Part shown: one piece after another, positions 1 to 9,350 of the stretch | How the letters are laid out: every line of letters starts with the position of its first letter | Numbering within the stretch: position 1 is the first letter of the stretch | Assembly: GCA_014925825.1 (NCBI GenBank) | Contig: JACGCK010000343.1 | Span: 1 to 36,883, forward strand | DNA from: Pholiota molesta | Taxonomy: Eukaryota > Basidiomycota > Agaricomycetes > Agaricales > Strophariaceae | Length of the DNA stretch: 36,883 nt | Direction of reading: 5' to 3' | The notes under the pieces: model-generated | Database searches by the model: none | Seen by the model: the letters and a program-made list of their open reading frames with translations, nothing else | Told to the model about the DNA's origin: nothing | Made by a program: the position numbers and the translations under genes

Positions 1-215
1 TCTTCATTTTGAATGTATACCCCTGCCTCTGCTTTGCTTGTTGGATATAGTCATACAGTTATATCGATATTGACACAACAGTGGATTTGATCGGGATTAT
101 CTGACCTTTATGATTCTTTGGATGCTTTACAATGTACATATCATGTAATATCTCAATTTCGTTTTCAGTTGTTGAATCTGTATACTGTCCTAGATCAGGG
201 GCCATGCTTCACATC

Positions 216-694
216 TCAACTCCACGCAACGATCTTCACAATGGTGGGTATGTCAGAATCGTACGTGACCGAGTGTGTGCCCGTCCTCAAAGTATAAATT
301 CTATAGGAGTCCCGGTCTCGTCGTAAAGGTCGTAATGATCCCATGCCTGGGTAATGTCGATCCACAGCTTGTAGTCGAACCAGCCGCCAAATTCTTGCAG
401 AGGCAGTATCGCTTGATGTCGAATAAGTAGGTCCTTGACGCGCGGGGCGGGCCGCTTCCAGGAGTCGTCGTGGGTGATCTTCCTTCGCTTGATCCTCCCA
501 GGTGGTCCTGAAGCCCAGTGAAACTCGCACATGCGTGCAGCTGCTCGCTCAGGTCGGGGTAGTCGGACTTGTGCACTCCGATGCGGTACTTCTTCCCGTT
601 CTTGCTCGTGGCTTCGTGCCAGTACATCTCGCTTAGCGCTATCGTCGACCCGTGGCACACTACCAGCCTCAGATGTCGAATCGGCTTCGGCCAT
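216..694 (-). pseudogene. Broken copy of the 190-residue orphan protein family (copy 1)
   Basis: This is a decayed relative of the intact gene at 8275-8847 and of the chimera at 6042-6749. It begins with the same N-terminus (MAEADSTSEAG) at base 694. The matching protein is then spread over all three minus-strand frames: the MYWHEATSKNGKKYRIG block is in one frame, the FGGWFDYKLWIDITQ block in another, and the HSVTYDSDIPTIVKI C-terminus in a third. The stretch corresponding to residues about 60-105 of the intact copy is largely missing around bases 480-540. Several indels are needed to align it, so it is a relic and not a spliced gene. The family function is not recognised. Confidence 0.8.
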
Positions 695-1141
695 TGTGGG
701 TAGTAGATTGGGATGTGGGTGGACTTGGGTAGATGTGAAGAAGATGGTGTCTGGGAAATGGAAAGGCTTTTATCTCTTTTATGCTGATGCACATCGATAT
801 CACAAACGTTAAGAGCTAACTCAGCCTTTGCGCTACAAAAATATACCAGACAGAAATACACACAAAATAATCATTGAAAGCTCATTAACATAAGTACACG
901 ATACAACTGTCTCCTACACAAATCCTAAATAGGAGAACAGTGGGGAGGATATATACTCTGCGGGAACCGCAAAAGGCAAAGGGTGCATGCATAAAAGGAC
1001 ATGAAGGTCGTCTGAATCCAACACAAAAGGCAAAATTAAAGATGAAGCGGTATATAGCTACAGATGTGGGTTAAAGGGATCCGGATCGGGCGAAGGAACA
1101 ACAGGGGGGGTAGGTGGGTATGGGGAGGCGGAGTTGGTTGT
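695..1141. other. Intergenic stretch between the orphan relic and the stomatin 3' end
   Basis: No coding sequence was recognised. Bases just above 694 resemble the leader of the intact orphan gene (CTACTACCCACA before the ATG), so the relic kept part of its promoter. The remainder probably includes the 3' untranslated region of the stomatin gene, whose stop is at 1142-1144. Confidence 0.5.
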
Positions 1142-2602
1142 TTACATCTCGGAGACGCTGTTGAGCACGCCAATACGCGAGGCTGCACCGAGCGGGCCGT
1201 CGCCGCCAGTGCTAGCTTCGTTCTGGATCATGGCGTTGTAGCCCGACCCAGAACCGCTGGCATTCGCCAATTGAGTGCCGACGTCGCTCTGGAGTTGCAT
1301 CGGCACAAAGACGACCTTGCTGTGGGCAGACTTGGCCATTTGTTGCACTACGGTTATTGTTGTCAATGAAGTGCTCCCGCCAATACTGATAAAAAAAAAT
1401 ATAACTTACGAGCTTCCAACTGCCTGATCTGCATGGCCGCGGGCGAGGCCAGGATATCCGCCGCTTGCCTCATGAGCCTGGCAGCATCGACTTCAGCGCG
1501 GGCAGCGATGACCTTAGACTCTCCGATTCTCTTCTGCTGAGCCGCAGACGAAAGCGACGCAGACACCTCGGGGCTGAAGATGATATCCTTGATCAGGATG
1601 CCCTCGATAGCCACACCCCACTTGTCCGCGACGTCGCCGACAATCTCAGCAATCTCAAAGGCAATGGCCTCGCGCTCGGTCACGACACTCTGGACCGCGC
1701 GCGCACCTACCACGTGTCGCAGAGTGGTCTGCGCACGCTCGATGAGGGCCTGGCGCAGGTCAGTGATTCCAAAGGCCGCGCGATAAGGGTTGCAAATTTG
1801 GAAGTAGATGACCGAGTCGCTGTCGGGGGAAAGAGCGTGAGATGTGCAACCAAAAATAGATCGAAATGAACACTGTAACACACATTTCGACATTGACGTT
1901 GTCGCGAGTTCTATGCATCCAGTTGAGATAAGAATGCGTATGGAATACAGGTTGACGACTTACATCACCATTTGCCTGCCAATTGGGCTGATTTGAATCT
2001 TGACATCAACGACGCGGAGGGACTCTGTGCAGACGTTGACTTGGACCAAACCTGGGTCGACGGACTTGTAGAATTGGCCGAAGCGTGAGACGAGACCAAC
2101 AGATCCTACGCGAAATGTCAGCTCGTAACCTCTCAACAATCAGAAGTGTTTGAAGCGCTCAAATACCTTGTTGAACATTGCGGAACGGGTTGGGGAACGG
2201 GCAGCAAGGGAATGCACCGACGAATCCAACGATGGCGCCCAGTCCTTGCAGCATAGAGCCATACACGCCGTGAGTGACCTCTCCAGTTCCAAGATCTTGG
2301 GCATAGGACGGCTATATGTAGTGCATGAGAATAGCCAGAAAGCCTGAGAGCTGCTGCTGATTATACCTGCATCTCGCTGCGCTTCAACGGCTCCACATGG
2401 ATCATGGTATTCGCTGCGGGGTGTCGCTTTGGTCCTACAGGGACGTCCTCTGTGACTTTCCCCCACAACGGACATTAATTACTGCAAGAACAGACTGATC
2501 ACTGGACAACCCACCTCCTGCAGCATGATGGTCGACGACGTTGCCCTCGGATGGTGAGTGGGCGCGAGCCTTGGTGTCGTTGCCGTTAGTGAAGGAAGAC
2601 AT
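1142..2602 (-). CDS. Stomatin-like SPFH/band 7 membrane-scaffold protein
   Basis: Seven exons join in frame: 2602-2515, 2449-2367, 2311-2167, 2105-1964, 1910-1884 (27 bases), 1819-1410 and 1347-1142. They give about 366 residues. Family hallmarks are visible: a membrane-hairpin segment ending FPCCPFPNPF, then SVGLVSRFGQFYKSVDPGL, CTESLRVVDVKIQ, TRDNVNVEIDSVIYFQI, and the Ala/Glu-rich helix QKRIGESKVIAARAEVDAA. Stomatins sit in the inner leaflet through a hairpin, oligomerise and organise membrane microdomains; that role is family knowledge. The start is the ATG at 2602, followed by a polar, disordered-looking head (MSSFTNGNDTKARAHSPSEG). The second exon could begin at slightly different acceptors, but only CACAG|AGGACG keeps the frame. 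Its 5' region has been copied to 5876-6191. Confidence 0.9.
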
Positions 2603-2754
2603 GTTTGCGGGAGTAATGGGAGATGGGGGGGGAAGAGCGACGCTTTTAAGCGCAAGTGTGGAACCTGTACTAGGTGTACCTGCACATGACGCACAGACTT
2701 TCCTCCACATGCCTTCCGCAAAAGGCAATGCTCTATGTATTCCGCAGCGCACAG
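2432..2754 (-). repeat. Stomatin 5' region, source of the duplicate at 5876-6191
   Basis: This segment holds the stomatin upstream region, exon 1, intron 1 and the first bases of exon 2. It matches 5876-6191 on the opposite strand, with substitutions and a few small indels. Shared landmarks are the CTGTGCGCTGC stretch, AATACATAGAGCATTGCC, the GTGGGTTGTCC donor and the GTCACAGAGGACGTCCCTG acceptor. Confidence 0.85.
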
Positions 2755-2947
2755 CCTTGGCCACTTCGTCTGGCAATACAGAGGCTTACATTTCTATTCT
2801 CATGATCGGGGCTCGGCGCTTGCATGAAGAACAACAAAAGTAACATTCCGAGACTGCGAAATATTCCTGCTTATGCCTGGAAAGCTCTGTCCAGTGTCAA
2901 CAGAACAGGATTTCTTGACAATTTTTAAATTTAGACGAAACTCAGCA
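2603..2947. other. Stomatin upstream region
   Basis: This is non-coding sequence upstream of the stomatin start. The half nearest the gene (to about 2754) is duplicated at 5876-6041. No clear TATA box or other regulatory site was recognised. Confidence 0.45.
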
Positions 2948-3640
2948 GCCTATTTATTAAAATAGCCCAGAGTTAGTGCTATTTTAATTGATATAGTGTG
3001 GCATCGGAATACACAACATGACCCATATGTACCACCGACATCCAAAGAGAATTCTACAAGAGTTAACTATGTTGAAAAGTCGAGCCAACATGCGATACTT
3101 GGGAGCGCGCACCAATTACATATTTACGAGGCCCTCTGCTTGCACCGCCAGTGATCCTCTTTCTTCGGAATGCAAGGAAATGCTTGAGTAGGAAATTCTC
3201 CTTCCGTTATTTGAAAACAGTGGTGTATTTCTGTCACCGGGTCGATAATGGGCACACGAGGTATCTTGCCTTCTGGGCCGACATGCGCAGTCAATTCAGT
3301 GTATATTTTTTGGTTTTTGCTCCTACACGTTCGGAAGCCGGAGGTGGATATCAGTGTAGATCCTAAAAAACCCGCTAATCAATTGAGCTATATTCGCCGC
3401 TGGTATTACCGCCATTCCCGAGGCAATATCTGGCAATATGTACACACAAACCTCCAGCTATTTGTTTCAGCTGGCTCCAAGGTAGATTTCTTCTGCAAAC
3501 AATTCTGATTTCACTCTTTCTAACATTTTCAACCATCAGTCTCCACTCTCCCGATAGCGTCAGGGTGAACAAAGGCTGCCAAGCTACAACAGAAAAGCAA
3601 ATTAGACAGGTATAACTGTATGTGCACAGCGCCACTCTCA
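2948..3640 (+). repeat. Left arm of a large inverted repeat
   Basis: This arm matches the reverse complement of about 4770-5393. Shared blocks, in order, are CTATTTATT..ATAGCCCAGAG, TATGTACCACCGACATCC, AAGAGAATTCTA, CATATTTAC, GCCAGTGATCC, CCGACATGCGCAGTCA and CTATTTGTTTCAGCTGGC. Similarity is clear to about 3480 and weak beyond. Only short, incoherent reading frames are present. The TGCCAAGCTACAACAGAAAA block at 3577 recurs at about 7951. Confidence 0.75.
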
Positions 3641-3978
3641 GGGAATTGCAGATGTTTATCAGTTTTCTGATCGAGACTCGTAGATAAGGAGGTCAAGACC
3701 ATGTTCCAAAAGCCACTGACCATGGCCCAAGACTAGCAGACCTGTGCATGCATGCATGAAGTGTAGAGTTACAGTTCTGAGTTACCGTGGCGCAAGTGTC
3801 GGCCGTCTATTATTAGCTCAGGGGATCATCACTGTCGAATCGATATCTTGGTACTCACATGCACGGGTCGAGTGCGCCGGGAACGTCAGAATCTCCTCCC
3901 CTCCAGCATGAATCAGTCGATAAATTTTGAAGAACTCCCCAGGAAGACGAGACGCATACCCATAATATGCGAGTGCTG

Positions 3979-4770
3979 TCATCGTGCAAATTGCACATGT
4001 TGAGAGTCCTTCAGACAGCCGAATCGCCTCTTATCCATGTCAGATTCTCTCGTGACTTTCTTCTTTGCAGGAGCTTTATCTTGTATCTCTGCATCATCAG
4101 CGCCAACTTTCGGGCGCTTACCGTTTTGCTTCGGCCGGCTTCCTGGTTCTTTGCAGCCACCTCTATCAGCCAACTGTTCTGTAGTTTTTCACGCATCCTC
4201 CTAGACGCGTTAAACGCTTAGCCATCCGCGGGTCACCAGATCCATGTCTGCACACCAGAATATATAGTCAATAACAGTGCGCATCTGAAATTCATGGAAT
4301 AGCGTGTACTTTTGATGGCCTGCGATCTCTTCGTGAATACCTGAAGGCTGTGCGTCGGCGATCATACGTAGCAGGGAGAGGGGCACGAGGTTCTTAGCGC
4401 GGGCGCTGAATGAGGCTGAATGTCAAGCTATGTCAAGTCGACCATAAACCATTTGGGGGCTTCTGATTTGGATTTCTATGTAGAATACGCTCTGAATTTG
4501 TTGGGGTGGGGCATGGGTGGGGCAAGCACAGGATCGTAGTATGGATGCGACCTGGAAACGAACTGTTAGGTGTATATGTGGTGTTTCAAGGAAAACTAGT
4601 ATGACTTACGCGCCCCATGCTGTGTCTGAGCGCATGGAACGATGTCAGGATACCAGACACGATGGAGAATTTCATAAATTTACAATCTGGATAAGCTTCT
4701 TTAGACTCTAGCACTTTTGCGAACGCAGCAACACCTGTATAAGAATTAACGTGAAGTTTTACCATATACC
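3979..4770 (-). pseudogene. Truncated EVE-domain gene relic (copy A)
   Basis: The minus strand matches exons 4-9 of the intact EVE gene at 9351-10824. It runs from the exon 4 block GTTGCTGCGTTCGCAAAAG near 4731 through the SHPYYDP, PKWFMVDLT and LVTRG blocks to the C-terminal tail near 4050-4200, where GSRPKQNGKRPKVGADDA is readable. Exons 1-3 are missing, because the copy starts where the right arm of the inverted repeat ends. It has a duplicated AGCTTGACATTCAG insertion, an internal deletion that removes the GAGVQ segment, and stop codons. Near 4050 the tail jumps to sequence matching the EVE-to-11240 intergenic region. It is not functional as a protein gene. Confidence 0.8.
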
Positions 4771-5393
4771 GAAGGCGCCTAATGGCGCTGAGCAGATACA
4801 GAGGAAGTCGCTCTGTCCATTCTGCCGCAATCCAAAAACTAACGTTCAAGAATACTGAAATGAGGGAAAGTAGAATTGTTTGTACCTTCGGAGCCAGTCC
4901 AAAGCCAGCTGAAACAAATAGCTGGTGGAGGTTGATGTGTACATATTGCTCCAGAAATGGCGGTACGCCGGTAATAACAGCGCTGCAGAAGCGGCGAATA
5001 TAGCGCACCGTGTAGGAGAAAATACCAAATATTGACACTGACTGCGCATGTCGGCCAGTGCGCAGCTGTATCATTGGCGCCAAAACACAAATTTACCTCA
5101 TGTGCCCATTAATAATTATCGACGCGGTGACATAGATACATCATTGTTTTCAGGTCAAGCTTTACCTTGCATTCCGAAGGAGGATCACTGGCGATGCAAG
5201 CAGAGAGATCTTGTAAATATGTGACTGATACGCGCTCCCAAGCATCGCATGCTGGCCTGACTTTTCAACATAACTTGCATAGAATTCTCTTTGGATGTCG
5301 GTGGTACATATGAGTCATGTCACTGTGTATTCTAATTCCACACTATATTGATTAAAATAGTACTACTGACTCTGGGCTATCTCAATAAATAGA
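4770..5393 (-). repeat. Right arm of the large inverted repeat
   Basis: This is the reverse complement of the left arm (2948-3640). It ends at the CTATTTATT motif about ten bases before the minisatellite begins. At its inner end it abuts the truncated EVE relic directly, so the relic was cut at this junction. Reading frames here are short and mutually inconsistent. Confidence 0.75.
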
Positions 5394-5403
5394 CGGGCGG
5401 AGA

Positions 5404-5858
5404 GGCCGAGGTAGCCTGGTGACCAGCCTCACTAAAAGAGGATGTCGGCCAAACGTCGGCGGGCGTCTAGATCCTCGAAAGACGCCCGACGGCATCCTGG
5501 CCGAGGTAGCCTTGTGACCAGCCCCCCTTAAAAGAGGATGTCGGTGGGCGTCTAAATCCTCGATAGACGCCCGCCGGCATCCTGGCCGAGGTAGCCTCGT
5601 GCCAGCCCCTCTAAAAGAGGATGTCGCGGGCGTCTGAGTCCTCGATAGACGCCCGCCGGCATCCTGGCCAAGGTAGCCTCGTGCCCAGCCGCTCTAAAAA
5701 AAGATGTCGGCCAAATGTCAGCGGGCGTCTAAATCCTCGATAGACGCCCGCCGGCATCCTGGCCGAGGTAGCCTCGTGACCAGCCCCTCTAAAAGAGGAC
5801 ATCGGCCAAACGTCGGCGGGCGTCTGAATCCTCGATAGACGCCCGTCAGCATCCTCTT
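5404..5858. repeat. Minisatellite of five 82-95 base units, each with a strong hairpin
   Basis: Units begin GGCCGAGGTAGCC or close variants at 5404, 5499, 5584, 5666 and 5761. Each contains GGGCGTCTA, about nine spacer bases, then TAGACGCCC. In the second unit the arms 5537-5554 and 5564-5581 pair over 18 positions with only two mismatches, both of which would be G-U wobbles in RNA. Length differences come mainly from presence or absence of the GCCAAACGTCGGC segment. Short open frames across the array are a by-product of the repeat. Confidence 0.9.
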
Positions 5859-5875
5859 TTGGTGGGGACGGTCAC

Positions 5876-6191
5876 CTGTGCGCTGCAGAATACATAGAGC
5901 ATTGCCATTTGCGGAAAGCATGTGGACGGATCCCGAGGAAAGTCTGTGCGGGCACACATGCTACAGATTCCACAAGATTCCACACTTCCACATAAAAGCT
6001 CGCTTTTCCCTCCCAATGCATCCCCCATTGCTCCCGCAAACATGTCTATCTTCACTAACAACAACGACATCGGCAACGTTATTGACCATCATGCTGCAGG
6101 AGGTGGGTTGTCCATCAGTCTGTGATCAGTCTGTTCATGCAGTAATTAATGTCTGTTGTGGGGGAAAGTCACAGAGGACGTCCCTGTAGGA
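5876..6191 (+). repeat. Duplicated, inverted copy of the stomatin promoter and 5' exons
   Basis: This segment matches 2754-2432 read on the minus strand. It includes the leader, the start codon, exon 1 (shortened, with MSIFTNNNDIGNVIDHHAAG replacing the 29-residue original), the whole first intron with its donor and acceptor, and exon 2 up to ...GTCCCTGTAGGA. Similarity stops at that base, where orphan-family coding sequence begins. The left edge lies about 18 bases after the minisatellite. Confidence 0.85.
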
Positions 6192-6749
6192 GCAGAGCTA
6201 CTGGCTGGTCGTGTACCACAGGTCAACGATAGCGAGATGTACTGGCACGAAGCCACGAGCAAGAACGGGAACAAGTACCGCATCGGAGTCCACAAGTCCG
6301 ACTACCCCGACATGAGCGAGCAGGAAGTCAAGGACCTCTTGTCGCCGACTGGCAAGAAAGGGCCCCCAGAGGAATCTTTTGCCAGCATTGCCGGACTTGG
6401 AGACGGCGAACTTGGGACTTTCGGAAAACCCATCCTGAAGGTCACGCACACTACTGGCAACGAACCTATCTACTGGCCGTACAGTGGGAACGACGACTCC
6501 TGGAAGAAGCCCGTCCAGCGTGTCAAGGACTTATTCGACATCAAGCAATACTGCCTCTGCAAGAACTTCGGCGGCTGGTACGACTACAAGCTGTGGATCG
6601 ACATTACCCAGGAGTGGAATTATGACTTTTATGACGAGACCGGGGACTCCTATCGGATTTATACTTACAAGAAGGGCACACACTCGGTCACGTACGATTC
6701 TAAGAAGCCCACCATTGTGAAGATTATTGCTTGGAGTGGAGTTGTGTGA
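6042..6749 (+). CDS. Chimeric gene: stomatin 5' end fused to orphan-family protein (copy 2)
   Basis: Two exons, 6042-6102 and 6175-6749, join in frame (phase 1) to give about 211 residues. Exon 1 and the first six codons of exon 2 (about 26 residues in all) derive from the stomatin N-terminus (MSIFTNNND... then EDVPVG). From AGRVPQVNDSEMYWHEAT onward it matches the orphan protein at 8275-8847, through to the HSVTYDSKKPTIVKI C-terminus. The intron uses the same donor and acceptor as stomatin intron 1. The open frame is undamaged over the whole orphan part, unlike copy 1, which suggests either recent origin or selection. Stomatin's membrane hairpin is not included, so the product should be soluble. 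The function is unknown. If splicing failed, an unspliced frame from about 6175 would still code for most of the orphan part. Confidence 0.75.
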
Positions 6750-7170
6750 AGCGTGGACCGCTGAGTTTTAGGATAGGGGATCCAAGGATGAGTAACGATT
6801 GGGAAAGTCGTGTGTGCACTGTGGATGGGGGGAAGGGCCTCGCGGAAACCCATATTTGTAGCTAGAGTACGACGGCAATCCACTCAGTTTGTTAAAAATT
6901 GGACGGCTTAGAAGCCGAGAAAGCAGAGTGAAGGAAAAGGCAGTGCGGAAGAGCACAGATGGAAAGAGGTCGAGGACGCCGCGGCGCGGCGCAAGTGTCG
7001 GCCATCTATTATTAGCTCAGGGGATCACTGCCTGAATTGGACGCACGATCAACACATCGCAACTTGAACCTAAGTATACCGTCAATATACCTCTCACACC
7101 CTTCTACTGGACGACCTTGGCCGGCTGCGAAGCACAGTTACGCAGATACTGCAGCCAAATACGCGGAATG
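6750..7170. other. Intergenic: duplicated 3' flank of the orphan gene
   Basis: This stretch matches 8848-9350, with landmarks GAGTAACGA, GGAAGGGCCTC, CGGCAATCCACTCAG, CCGCGGCGCGGCGCAAGTGT and GGACGCACGATCAA. It lies inside a tandem segmental duplication. No coding sequence was recognised. Confidence 0.6.
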
Positions 7171-7925
7171 TCCTCCAGCACGTCAAAATACTGGCTTTTG
7201 AAAGCGGAACCCGACTCGCGCGTCGTTAAAGGAAAAATGTCAAGGTGGGTTGCTGAAAGTCCTCTGAGTCTCGTCGCGTTTACTTGGGTTTCATAAGGCT
7301 TAGTATCTGCATATCGGACATTCTGTATTCCCTATTCGCTTATTGACGCGTGTCTGAGAGGCCATATATCGCGTTTTTGCACTGAATGTCGTTACCTCCT
7401 TTCACCTGCTAATCTACGAATAGAAGTTTAGTGTGGATGACTTCCAGACTATCGGGACCTCCCATGGGAAGGAGTGGGGAATTACGAGGCACGCAATCTG
7501 ATGATGGAGATGAAGGAAGGAGACAAGGTCAGCTTTCCGGCCCAATTGCGTCCCCTTGAGCTGAAGTAGTACGCTTTCTTGGTTCAATTTCCAGGCGCTG
7601 TTCTATCATTTTAATTGCAAAGTACCAGGTACATTCAGGCATTCGGTATATGGAAAAAAGTCACGTTAATTCATATACAGGTGTTGCTGCGTTCGCAAAG
7701 GTGCGAGGGCCTGCTTCGTCATTGGAAGTTATATTCGGCTCGTGCATGTACATTCGTAACGAAGGTCTCCAAAGAGACATACCCAGATTGTAAGTTTATG
7801 ATAATTCTCTATTTTATCCGGTATCCTGACATGGTTCCATGCGCACAGACACAAGATGGGACGCGTAAGTTATACTAGCTTCCTTGAAACCACCACATAT
7901 ACATGCAACTAACAGCCCGTTTCAA
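7171..7925 (+). pseudogene. EVE-domain gene relic (copy B)
   Basis: Exons 1-7 of the EVE gene are recognisable in order, with their introns: KYWLLKAEPDSRVV near 7190-7240, SVDDFQ near 7432, the FYHFNCK block near 7606, VAAFAK near 7683, SKE.YPD near 7768 and a mutated exon 6 near 7850. A missing base in GGAAAAATGTC (exon 1) and another in GGGACCTCCCATGG (exon 2) break the frame. Similarity ends inside exon 7, near 7925, where a fragment of the inverted-repeat family begins. It is the first-unit partner of the intact gene at 9351-10824. Confidence 0.85.
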
Positions 7926-8274
7926 GGTCCCATCCATAGAATGGGTAGAGGCTGCCAAGTTACAACAGAAAAGCAAAGTAGACAGGTAACTCTATATCTG
8001 CTCAGCGCCACGAGGCGCTACTCTCTGGGAATTGCAGATGTTATCAGTTTAATGATCGATATGGAATTAATCCTCCTTCACTGTTCCACCGTCGCATCTC
8101 CCATTTCGTTCCAACAACGTCTTTCTATTATCAAGTCTTTTCTTGAGATCTAAAGGCTAAGCTACGATATTATCAGCCATAAACCACCTGGTAAGCGCTC
8201 ATATGTCCATCATCAAGCCAAGATTCTAATTCAATCTATCACAGCATCCTCGTTTCCCCAACCTACTACCCACA
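7926..8274. other. Fragment of the inverted-repeat family and orphan gene promoter
   Basis: Bases about 7945-8060 match the inner part of the left inverted-repeat arm (TACAACAGAAAAGCAAA, AGACAGGTA, GGGAATTGCAGATG). Bases 8160-8274 are the presumed promoter and leader of the intact orphan gene, ending CTACTACCCACA before the ATG. The last part of that leader is also found upstream of the broken copy 1. Confidence 0.55.
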
Positions 8275-8847
8275 ATGGCCGAAGCCGATTCGACATCTGA
8301 GGCTGGTCGTGTGCCACAGGTCGACGATAGCGAGATGTACTGGCACGAAGCCACGAGCAAGAACGGGAAGAAGTACCGCGTTGGAGTGCTCAAGTCCGAA
8401 TACCTCGACCTGAGCGAGCAGGAAGTCAAGGAGCTCTTAGGTGCGAGCAAGCAAGGGCCCCCAGAGGGATCTCTTGACAGCATTTCCGGACTTGGAGACG
8501 GCAAGAGACTTGGGACTGGCGGAAAACCCATCATGGGGGTCGTACACAGTACTGGCGACAACCCTATCTACTGGCCGTACACCAGGAACGACGACTCCTG
8601 GAAGAAGCCCGCGCAGCGTGTCAGAGACATATTCGACATCAAGTGGTACAGCCTCTCCATGAATCATCTTGGCTATTACAACCACGAGCTGCGGATCGAC
8701 ATTGCCCAGAGGTGGAATTACGACTTTTACGACGAGGCCGGGGACTCCTATAGAATTTATACTTACAGGACGGGCGTACACTCTGTCACGTACGATTCTG
8801 AACAACCCACCATTGTGAAGATCATTGCCTGGAGTGGAGCTGTGTGA
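8275..8847 (+). CDS. Unrecognised 190-residue protein, intact copy (copy 3)
   Basis: This is a single-exon gene whose ATG sits in a favourable ACAATGG context. It has no signal peptide or membrane segment. It contains many aromatic residues and Asp (MYWHEATSKNGKKY, IYWPYTRNDDSW, WNYDFYDEAGDSYRIYTY). The alternating C-terminal third, ending TIVKIIAWSGAV, looks like beta strands. The N-terminal region SEYLDLSEQEVKELLG looks helical. I do not recognise the family and assign no function. Two paralogues lie in this window, one broken and one fused to stomatin sequence. The strong conservation of the tail between copies (HSVTYDS..PTIVKI) suggests that this region matters most. Confidence 0.8.
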   Translation: MAEADSTSEAGRVPQVDDSEMYWHEATSKNGKKYRVGVLKSEYLDLSEQEVKELLGASKQGPPEGSLDSISGLGDGKRLGTGGKPIMGVVHSTGDNPIYWPYTRNDDSWKKPAQRVRDIFDIKWYSLSMNHLGYYNHELRIDIAQRWNYDFYDEAGDSYRIYTYRTGVHSVTYDSEQPTIVKIIAWSGAV

Positions 8848-9350
8848 AGCATGGGATGCTGAGTTCGAGGATAGGGATCAAGGAATGAGTAACGACCGGG
8901 AAAGTTGTGCGCTGACGGGGGGAAGGGCCTCACGAAAACCCATGTTTGGAGCTAGTAGAGTACCACGGCAATCCACTCAGTTGTTTGGGACTTTGATGGC
9001 TTATAAGCATAGAAAGCAGGGTAAGAGTGAAGGAAAAGGGGGGAAGAGCAGCACCTGTGGATGGAGGTGGAGGAAGCGGTTCACGACCTAAACGCGCTCC
9101 TCAAAGATGGGAAGATTCAAGAAAGTCGGGACCGCCGCGGCGCGGCGCAAGTGTTGGCCGTCTATTATTAGGGATCATCACTGTCACGTGCTGAACCCAA
9201 TCCGTGCTGGACCTGAATTGGACGCACGATCAATACATACCGCAACTTGAACCTAAGTATACCGTCAATATACCTCTCAGACCTTTCTACTGGAAGACCT
9301 TGGCCGGCTGCGCAGGAAAGTCGCGCAAATATTGCAGCCAAACACACGGA
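8848..9350. other. Intergenic between orphan gene and EVE gene
   Basis: This is the second copy of the flank seen at 6750-7170. It holds a GC-rich CCGCCGCGGCGCGGCGC stretch near 9131 and the GTCTATTATTAG motif near 9160, which also occurs at about 3805 and 7006. The EVE promoter must lie here. No clear TATA box was recognised. Confidence 0.5.

Noticed and set aside
4586..5090. 165-codon minus-strand open frame and overlapping frames
   Set aside because: It spans the inverted-repeat arm and the EVE relic and is inconsistent with the homologous left arm, so it is chance.
5611..5957. Minus-strand open frames containing repeated RRASIED-type peptides
   Set aside because: They are translations of the minisatellite and change frame with unit length. 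They have no promoter, domain or independent start.
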